Source: JAHBNG01 sp039028975
GTDB lineage: Bacteria; Chloroflexota; Anaerolineae; Caldilineales; Caldilineaceae
Reading direction: 5' to 3'
NCBI GenBank assembly: GCA_039028975.1
Contig: JBCCHB010000010.1
Coordinates: 1-64,000 of the forward strand
DNA length: 64,000 nt
The position numbers were made by a program, and so were the translations under genes. This document shows, one piece after another, positions 58,076 to 64,000 of this stretch. The notes below the pieces were generated by a model. It saw only the letters and a list, made by a program, of their open reading frames with translations, was not told where the DNA came from and did not search any database. Position 1 is the first letter of the stretch. Every line of letters begins with the position of its first letter.

Positions 58076-60769
58076 TTATCGAAGGAGAAGTGGTAGATAG
58101 ATATCTGGGCGAATTGCATCATCCGATTCAGAGTCAACCCCCATCTCTATCCTGACTTGCACAACATTTGATTCAGCCTCGCCATCTTTCGCCATATAAG
58201 TGAAGGTATCAACCAACGTATCGCTTCCGTCATGGATGTAGACAAATGTTCCGTCAAGATTCAGTGTCAGCTCACCTGCCTGGGGCGGATCGACCAGATG
58301 CGCAGTTAAGGTTTCGCTATCAACGTCTTGGTCATTGTTAAGAAGGCTATCGTCTTTAGCAACTGTAATAGTGATTTGTTCCAGGCTGGCCAGAATTACA
58401 TCCTCAAAGGCAATCGGGGGATCATTAATGGGCAAAATCGCAATATGTACATCGGTTAATTCAGAGAGATTGACACCATCGTCCACCTGATAGCTTAGGG
58501 AATCTGTAGTACCTTCACTCCCATCGTGGGTGTAAGAGAAGGTGCCGTCCTCATTCAGCGTGAAGCTGCCGTGCTCAGGCGCATCAACCAACACAGCTTT
58601 TATAGGTTCTGCTTCCACATCTTCGTCGTTCATCAATAGACTCGTTGTACCGTTCTGCAACATGGTGCTACTATCTCCTTCGGCAACCGTAATCTCATCC
58701 ACGTGGCCTCGGGGTGGCACATTGAAGGTACTCTTTAACTCTAATTCCGCATTTACTTGGGTGATTATAGAGTCGATTTTTAGGACCACATCTAAGCCAT
58801 CAGCAAGGTAATAAACGTTTGGATAAAACTCGGTATGATAAGCAGATTGTTGGGCACTGAAGCCAACCCGGTAGACGCCCGCTGGCAACATCTGAATTCC
58901 ATAATGCCCATTGGAGTCAGATTCTGCCGTTGAAAGTAAGTTCCATGTTACTGAGGATGCTGCCGATGTAGCTGATTGCTGATAAGCAGCCACACTTACA
59001 TTTGAAATGCCGTTTCCATCTCGATCGGTTACCTGACCACTAATGCCGTTGACATCTTGTGGAGAAGGCGTAGGTGCCACGGCTGTGGGCGTTGGCGAAT
59101 GGGTAGCGGTGGCCGTTGGGGTAGAAGTTGGGGCGGAAGTTGAGGTAGAAGTTGCAGGGATATCCGTAGGTGTGCTACTGGGTGTTGGAGTTGGTGGAAT
59201 TGGGGTCAATGTAGGTGTAAGTGTACTCAAATTCGGAGTGGCCGCCGGCGGCGGGTCTTGCGAGCAAAAGGCAGGATCAGTGCTGATGAAACAGTTTAGT
59301 AGATTGCTGGTTGTTCGCTGCAATCGACTGTCTTCTAAACCTAGTTTGTCTAGTCCCCAGCTCCAAGAGAGCGTTCCCGAACCAAAGACCCAAGCACCAC
59401 TCGGCGCTTGGTAAATCGATGAATGGGCAGTGACAGTCGTTTTATAGGAGGTTACATAAGGTGACTCGGATAGAAGGGTGTAGGTATTCTCTTTATGTTC
59501 GGGTAAGGGTACATCTGTAAAACGCTGATCGACTTCATAACCGATAATGCCTGCTACGCTATCTCCATCGGAAAAACCGGTTCCGGAATAGATCCAGTGA
59601 TTGCTGTTTTGGACCACGTAGGGCATATTGGTATCTGGCCACGAGTTGTAAGAAATATACTGAACACCGACCAAACGCTGTTCTTCTCTAAAACGAATTT
59701 CTCGCCAAAGCACTGTCTTCCGGCTGTGATCTTGAATGGGATCGATTCCCCAACGCTTGTATGCAACAACGATTCGATCCTGAACACCACTTGCAGATGG
59801 CTCTAAGCGGATCTGAAGATAGCTAGCATTGGCACCGAAGAAGGCAATGTTGGTGCCTGCATCACGGGCGGCCTCAACAGAATCTCTCATCTCCTTAGTC
59901 CAATATTCATCATGACCGGCGGAGAGCCACCCCTTAAAATCCTGAATATGCTCGCCATCCCGATGAGTGTCAATGTTGGTGGCATAGGTCAGATTGTACC
60001 CAGTGCGCTCTAACCACCGAATGAGATGATACTCCCATTCAAAAAATCGCCCCGAACCATCTTTTGCATAGGGTCGATCAAAGGAGACTTTGACCGCCTG
60101 GTTCGTTCCTGCAATAGTTGGCTCACCAAAACTATCTGTGACATAAAGGCTCTTTCCAGTTAGACGATCATGGGGATAGTTATTGTATGCCTGATCCGTC
60201 GTTACGGGGCGCTGATAGAGTAAATCGGCCTCTTGTTGGTCATTACGTACGGTAAAGACGATATAGTTCTGAAACGATTCAGCATTAGTTAGCTTAACCA
60301 GATAAACGCCGCTAACCCACTCCTCGGGGATCGTCAGATCATAAGAAGATTCCCAGGGTGCGATGATCAATCCGGTAATGGGATCAACCGTAACTGGGGA
60401 TTGTGTGACGCCATCCAACTCTTCCACCATCATTATCAGGCGACCGCCAGCCCCTCCATACCAACCCATACGGTAAAATGCCATCTCAAATTTCTGAGCC
60501 GGCGCTACAGAGACGTGGAAACTGATCTCCTCGCCAATATTTACGCTGTTTTTGGAGGCGAATCCTTTGATCTGGTGGTCGGTATCATTGCCTGGATTGG
60601 TCAATTGCCAATCTGATGTACCAGTGTTCTGATTTTCAATTATGATGGGATTGGCCAATGATGTAGCCCGCTGGGATCCAGCCGATCGGGCTGTGACGAA
60701 CGTTGTTAAGGCTAAAGTGAGAAGAACAATGGTGGTAGACAATCTGTGGTGTCGCGACAGAAACTCCAT
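58076..60769 (-). CDS. large secreted protein: dimethylformamidase-beta-like domain, carboxypeptidase-regulatory-like domain and two cadherin-like repeats
   Basis: 897 residues from ATG 60769, preferred over 60793 because TAGGA precedes it. Signal segment (TTIVLLTLALTTFVTA). Residues about 45-500 match the N,N-dimethylformamidase beta-subunit family fold (MGWYGGAGGRLIM, DQAYNNYPHDRLTG, KGWLSAGHDEYW, NIAFFGANASYLQIR). A Thr/Pro linker (about 515-575), a CarboxypepD_reg-like domain (ISGQVTDRDGNGISNVSVAA) and two VCBS/cadherin-like repeats (NEDGTFSYTHDGSEG; NLDGTFVYIHDGSDT) follow. The protein ends YLPLLLR, resembling an ending I associate with exported proteins of this phylum. Enzymatic activity is unproven. 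Confidence 0.8.
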   Translation of the reverse strand: MEFLSRHHRLSTTIVLLTLALTTFVTARSAGSQRATSLANPIIIENQNTGTSDWQLTNPGNDTDHQIKGFASKNSVNIGEEISFHVSVAPAQKFEMAFYRMGWYGGAGGRLIMMVEELDGVTQSPVTVDPITGLIIAPWESSYDLTIPEEWVSGVYLVKLTNAESFQNYIVFTVRNDQQEADLLYQRPVTTDQAYNNYPHDRLTGKSLYVTDSFGEPTIAGTNQAVKVSFDRPYAKDGSGRFFEWEYHLIRWLERTGYNLTYATNIDTHRDGEHIQDFKGWLSAGHDEYWTKEMRDSVEAARDAGTNIAFFGANASYLQIRLEPSASGVQDRIVVAYKRWGIDPIQDHSRKTVLWREIRFREEQRLVGVQYISYNSWPDTNMPYVVQNSNHWIYSGTGFSDGDSVAGIIGYEVDQRFTDVPLPEHKENTYTLLSESPYVTSYKTTVTAHSSIYQAPSGAWVFGSGTLSWSWGLDKLGLEDSRLQRTTSNLLNCFISTDPAFCSQDPPPAATPNLSTLTPTLTPIPPTPTPSSTPTDIPATSTSTSAPTSTPTATATHSPTPTAVAPTPSPQDVNGISGQVTDRDGNGISNVSVAAYQQSATSAASSVTWNLLSTAESDSNGHYGIQMLPAGVYRVGFSAQQSAYHTEFYPNVYYLADGLDVVLKIDSIITQVNAELELKSTFNVPPRGHVDEITVAEGDSSTMLQNGTTSLLMNDEDVEAEPIKAVLVDAPEHGSFTLNEDGTFSYTHDGSEGTTDSLSYQVDDGVNLSELTDVHIAILPINDPPIAFEDVILASLEQITITVAKDDSLLNNDQDVDSETLTAHLVDPPQAGELTLNLDGTFVYIHDGSDTLVDTFTYMAKDGEAESNVVQVRIEMGVDSESDDAIRPDIYLPLLLR

Positions 60770-60894
60770 GCTACATCCTAAGGCGTGATTCATAAAGTGG
60801 TTTCAAATTGACTCAGCGACTACCAAGAGTGCGGAGTCATAAAATAATTTAATGCATTATCCGAATGGCTATTTCGACATTCAAGGATGCTTGT

Positions 60895-60936
60895 TGCTCT
60901 TTTCAGAAGAGCACATAGATGACCAGAAAATTTAGT
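60895..60936. repeat. hairpin and isolated MITE-like end upstream of the secreted-protein gene
   Basis: TGCTCTT (60895-60901), TTCAG, AAGAGCA (60907-60913) forms a 7-bp stem. Directly adjoining is a degenerate left element end, CATAGATGACCAGAAAATTT, at 60914-60933. The opposite end may survive weakly near 61010-61026. The remaining bases of 60770-61087 show nothing recognisable. Confidence 0.35.
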
Positions 60937-61087
60937 ATATACTCAGTTATAGGTATTCGTGTTAAAGATTTATTATGTCACTTTTTGGCAAAAAAAGATC
61001 TTACAAATTACTTCTCTACCCAATATGAGCATAGCCCGGTAAAGAGCCGTGCCCACTGCCCTAAGCGCATGTCGTATCATTGCAACT

Positions 61088-62494
61088 CTAAATTTTGAAG
61101 AGCAACTGCTCTTCAGTCGGCTCTGCTCAACAGTACCAGTTTTCACTTAGGCTAGGTACTGATCCATAAGGTGTCAACGGTACAGCAGAGGGTGCTGCTA
61201 CGCACCTTGCCATATCGTCATCCAGCAGGGTCTTGGTCAAGTGCCAAATATCGCAAAAGAGCTGATAGCGATTTTTCTTCAAAGACTCAGCTTTCGTCAC
61301 CAGGGATAGAACGGTCTGCTGGAGCCAATCCACCTGAGGATCAGGGTGCTGCCAAGGATAAACCAACTTCTCTCGATCAAATGGTTCGGCGATCCGTCGA
61401 ATTTTGGCCAGATGCAGCAAGTGTGACCCTGCTGGAAGAAGTAGTCGAATGGCGTACTGAATCGATGCAACAGAGTCAATTAGGTTCAGACGAGCAATAG
61501 TCTGCAGAAAGGCCATATAATCGTTTATAGAAAGCCAGGGATGAAAGGCGACAAATGTAGGCTGCAGATGGATTTGGGCTTGACGACAAAGATCCAATAC
61601 CTCCTCAAAGTCAGAGTGGGTATGGCCTTTTCCTAGCTTTTCTAGCACGTCATCATCAAATGATTCAACAGCTGATGTGATGAAGATACATCCCGTTCGA
61701 CTCAATGTCTCCAGGTGTTCGTGGTGAGCGAGTAGGTGCTCAACTTTGATGGTTACATCGTAGGTGAGCGCAGGAAATTCTCTATGCATGGATTCAACAA
61801 TCCGTAGCGCATGGCCAGGACCATTAAAAAAGTCTGGATCACCAAAGGTAATATGTTCCGCACCACGCTCCACCTGCTGACGGATATCGTCTAGAACCAC
61901 ATCTTGCTGTACAACGCGAAACGAGCCTTGGTAGACGGGAACAACGGGGCAGTGAAGGCACATATGCTTACAGCCGCGACTGGCTTCAGTATAGCCAACA
62001 AGACGGCGAACCCCATCGCCAGTATCTAGATAAGCATATGAGGACAGAGCGGGTAATCCGGTCCGATCTGGACGGACAAAGCGCTGTTTTGCCAGCGAAG
62101 TAGACGAAGTTGGGCGCGCCTTTTCTGAGCTAATAAGGCTAACGTACAGGTTGACAAGCCCCTCTTCAAACTCGCCGCCCAGTACTGAATCTACGCCCAA
62201 GTCTAGAAGATATTGCTCATTGAGCGGTGCATAGAGCCCGTAGCAGCAAATATGACTGTTTGGGTTGTAAACTCTAATTTGCTGAATCACCCTTACAGCC
62301 ATGCGCGTTGCCGTATGCATCGGAAGATAAAGAGCAACTAGAGCGGCATCCTTAATCAACTCATGATCAAGACGCTGTACAGCAAGATCCTGGCAGGAGA
62401 CATGCGCGCCAGCCGATTGCAGCCAAGCCGCAGGAGAGGCCAACCCAAACGGCTGACGCCCAATATCGTAGAAAGAAAGTAAAACAACTTTCAT
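61088..62494 (-). CDS. CUAEP-tail radical SAM selenoprotein with B12-binding-like N-terminus
   Basis: 468 residues if UGA at 61129-61127 is read as selenocysteine 456; 455 if it stops there. The N-terminus (about 1-125; FYDIGRQPFGLASPAAWLQ, LGVDSVLGGEFEEGLV) resembles a cobalamin-binding Rossmann domain. The radical SAM cluster motif is C175-x3-C179-x2-C182 in SRGCKHMCLHCP, followed by ITFGDPDFFNGPGHALRIVE. After W-Y-C455 the UGA is followed in frame by A-E-P-T-E-E-Q-L-L-F-K-I and a UAG at 61088-61090. Cys-Sec-Ala-Glu-Pro is the named tail of the CUAEP/CCAEP-tail radical SAM family. A hairpin suited to a bacterial SECIS follows the UGA. The reaction of the family is unknown to me. Divergent from the glycosyltransferase gene. 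Confidence 0.85.
61097..61114 (-). promoter_or_regulatory. SECIS-like hairpin for selenocysteine insertion
   Basis: In the mRNA, GAAGAGC, loop AGUU and GCUCUUC begin 13 nt after the UGA. The apical loop is at +20 to +23 with a G at its second position. Bacterial SECIS elements place a small apical loop with an early G roughly 16-37 nt behind the UGA, so the geometry fits. A plain terminator is less likely because AAAAUUU, not a U-tract, follows. Confidence 0.65.
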
Positions 62495-62832
62495 CTCATA
62501 ATCCCTTCTGCACGAAAGTACAGTTCACAATGTGATCTATTTGCAACACAATATATATTGACATCACTGCAAGACTCTGTAATAATCCTGTAAGGAAGAA
62601 ACAAGGTAGCGTTCAGAAAAACATCCGTTTTCAAAGCGACCGCAGCATAACGCGCATTCCAGAAGGCTGATTCGAAACAGTTTCTATGTAAATCGACCAC
62701 TCCCGTAACTCCTGTAAGCCCCAAAATAAAATTGTATCTGAATTAGAAGTACTGTTCAGTATAGAGCCGTACATGGCAACATGCGCGGCCACAATTCGTC
62801 TCAATCGTTCGAAATTGAATGAGAGGTACTTC
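62495..62832. other. divergent intergenic region, radical SAM gene/glycosyltransferase gene
   Basis: 338 bp that must carry promoters in both directions. GAGAGG at 62821-62826 is the ribosome-binding site of the rightward gene. A 77-codon minus-strand frame ending at 62491 overlaps the radical SAM start by 4 bp (ATGA) but has no recognisable features. No operator or riboswitch structure was recognised. Confidence 0.4.
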
Positions 62833-64000
62833 ATGAGCCCATCAACAAATAAACGTATTTTGATGCTATTAGAGAACAATCCGTATAGCGAGGATATTCG
62901 CGTTAAACATGAAGCAACAGCTTTGGATGAAGCAGGTTATACCCTTTCGATTATTTGTCCAAGGCCCAAGAATGGTAAATTTTATGAAGAGATCAGTGAC
63001 GGAATCTCCCTCTTTCAATATCCAGCCCCGATTGAAGGAGAGGGTCTCCTGGCCTACATCTGGGAGTATGGATACTCTGTTACTGTAATGTTTTTTCTAT
63101 CCCTTTGGGTCGCCCTGTGGAAAGGATTTGATGTTGTTCATACCCACAACCCACCTGACTTTATGTTTGTTATAGGTGGATTTTACAAGCTCTTCGGCAA
63201 ACAATTCGTCTTCGATCATCATGATCTGGCCCCAGAAAACTATATGGCCCGTTTTGATTCAGATAGTTCGAAGTTGGTCCATCGCTTTCTTATCTCATGT
63301 GAAAAGCTCACTGCTAAGATGGCTGACCATCTCATCGTGACCAATGAGTCCTATAAAGAGATGAATCAGATACGAAGTGACATTTCCCCAGACCGAATCA
63401 CGATTGTCCGCAATGGCCCCGACGAAGAGCGAATCCACCCTGTTGAACCTGACCCAGAGCTGCGGGCACAGGCTGGAACGCTCTTGGGATATGTGGGCAT
63501 CATGGGGCCGCAAGATGGTATAGAGTATCTGTTGCGCTCAATTCAGATCTTGGTTCATGAATTAAAGCAGACCGATATCTACTGTATACTCATAGGTAAA
63601 AGTAATCAGTTAGCCCATTATCGAAGCATGGTAAATGAACTTGCTATCAATGACCATATTTGCTTTACAGGTTGGATCAGCGATGAGGAATTGGTTCGTA
63701 TCCTATCCACCGTCGATATCTGCTTGGTCCCCGATCCATCTAATCCATTCAATGATCGCTGCACGATGATCAAAATTATGGAATACATGGCTCTAGGCAA
63801 ACCAATTGTCGCCTTTGATCTGCCTGAACATCGCTACAGCGCTCAGGATGCAGCGTTGTATGCTCGCAACAACAACGAGGCCGAATTCGCCGCCCATATA
63901 AATACGCTAATCCTCCATCCTAAGATGCGACGGGCCATGAGCAGAGCGGGTAAGAGACGGGTAAGGAATGTGTTGGCATGGCACCATCAGAAAAATAACC
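62833..64000 (+). CDS. GT4-family glycosyltransferase (3' end beyond the window)
   Basis: 389 codons visible from ATG 62833, open to the right edge. GAGAGG lies 6 nt upstream. GT-B fold of family 4: N-terminal acceptor half starts KRILMLLENNPYSEDIRVKH, with FDVVHTHNPPDFMFVIGGF and FVFDHHDLAPENYMA. The donor half has LLGYVGIMGPQDGIEYLLRS, CFTGWISDEELVRILSTVDI and the E-x7-E-like region MIKIMEYMALGKPIVAFDLP. It transfers a sugar from a nucleotide donor, probably in surface polysaccharide synthesis. Donor and acceptor are unknown. Confidence 0.92.
   Translation, partial: MSPSTNKRILMLLENNPYSEDIRVKHEATALDEAGYTLSIICPRPKNGKFYEEISDGISLFQYPAPIEGEGLLAYIWEYGYSVTVMFFLSLWVALWKGFDVVHTHNPPDFMFVIGGFYKLFGKQFVFDHHDLAPENYMARFDSDSSKLVHRFLISCEKLTAKMADHLIVTNESYKEMNQIRSDISPDRITIVRNGPDEERIHPVEPDPELRAQAGTLLGYVGIMGPQDGIEYLLRSIQILVHELKQTDIYCILIGKSNQLAHYRSMVNELAINDHICFTGWISDEELVRILSTVDICLVPDPSNPFNDRCTMIKIMEYMALGKPIVAFDLPEHRYSAQDAALYARNNNEAEFAAHINTLILHPKMRRAMSRAGKRRVRNVLAWHHQKNN

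Noticed and set aside
61097..61114. Simple terminator for the radical SAM gene
   Set aside because: The stem lacks a following U-tract, lies inside the extended CUAEP reading frame and has SECIS geometry.
62491..62724. 77-codon minus-strand frame overlapping the radical SAM start by ATGA
   Set aside because: The overlap looks like coupling, but the translation has no recognisable domain, no good ribosome-binding site and covers the region where the divergent promoters must lie.

Overview
The window looks like a chromosomal piece of a member of the Chloroflexota, probably an Anaerolineae- or Caldilinea-like lineage. This is inferred from gene content, not from a marker gene: several exported proteins with Thr/Pro-rich linkers, many lipoproteins, a CarH-type B12 photoreceptor divergent from phytoene synthase, a BMP-type nucleoside ABC importer and a CUAEP-tail radical SAM protein. 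No rRNA, tRNA or CRISPR was seen.

Left part (1-24.1 kb) is mostly housekeeping and accessory genes. It holds the end of a Y-family DNA polymerase, a TIGR01777-type epimerase, carH facing crtB across a compact divergent promoter, glgP, thrH and a lone tyrosine recombinase with a perfect 21-bp inverted repeat upstream. Next come a nitrilase-family amidohydrolase behind a four-gene BMP ABC operon, an MFS carrier, a three-gene operon of large envelope proteins, a YceI lipoprotein and a GDP-mannose dehydratase.

The centre (24.2-52.3 kb) is the remarkable part. Two long leftward operons and one single gene appear to share a promoter type: three tandem 11-bp repeats, a gap of exactly 10 nt, then TATACT. 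This architecture fits a SARP (BTAD) activator, and a SARP-ATPase gene sits next to one of the sites. Operon A (32.9 to 24.3 kb) encodes a coiled-coil HhH membrane protein, ParA, a membrane-tailed AAA ATPase, an RHH protein, a glutamate-transporter-type symporter, a P-type ATPase with an altered CPx motif, a helical membrane protein and a second HhH membrane protein. Operon B (48.8 to 34.7 kb) encodes a paralogue of the helical protein, an SPFH protein, a secreted protein, a dCache receptor with a degenerate cyclase domain, an MscS channel with a cNMP-binding domain, a PstS-like lipoprotein, two pentameric ligand-gated ion channels (one fused to a pentapeptide beta-helix), a pentapeptide lipoprotein and an orphan amino-acid-type binding protein. 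The single gene encodes the front half of a P-type ATPase. I propose a transcriptionally unified membrane-signalling system that couples extracellular ligand sensing to ion flux; the biological function is unknown.

Right part (52.3-64 kb): a response regulator and hybrid histidine kinase pair preceded by a second, different three-repeat promoter; a large secreted multidomain protein; a radical SAM gene that almost certainly continues through an in-frame UGA as selenocysteine, with the tail Cys-Sec-Ala-Glu-Pro and a SECIS-like hairpin; and a GT4 glycosyltransferase cut by the right edge. A 91-92 bp MITE-like element occurs twice, with two further isolated ends.
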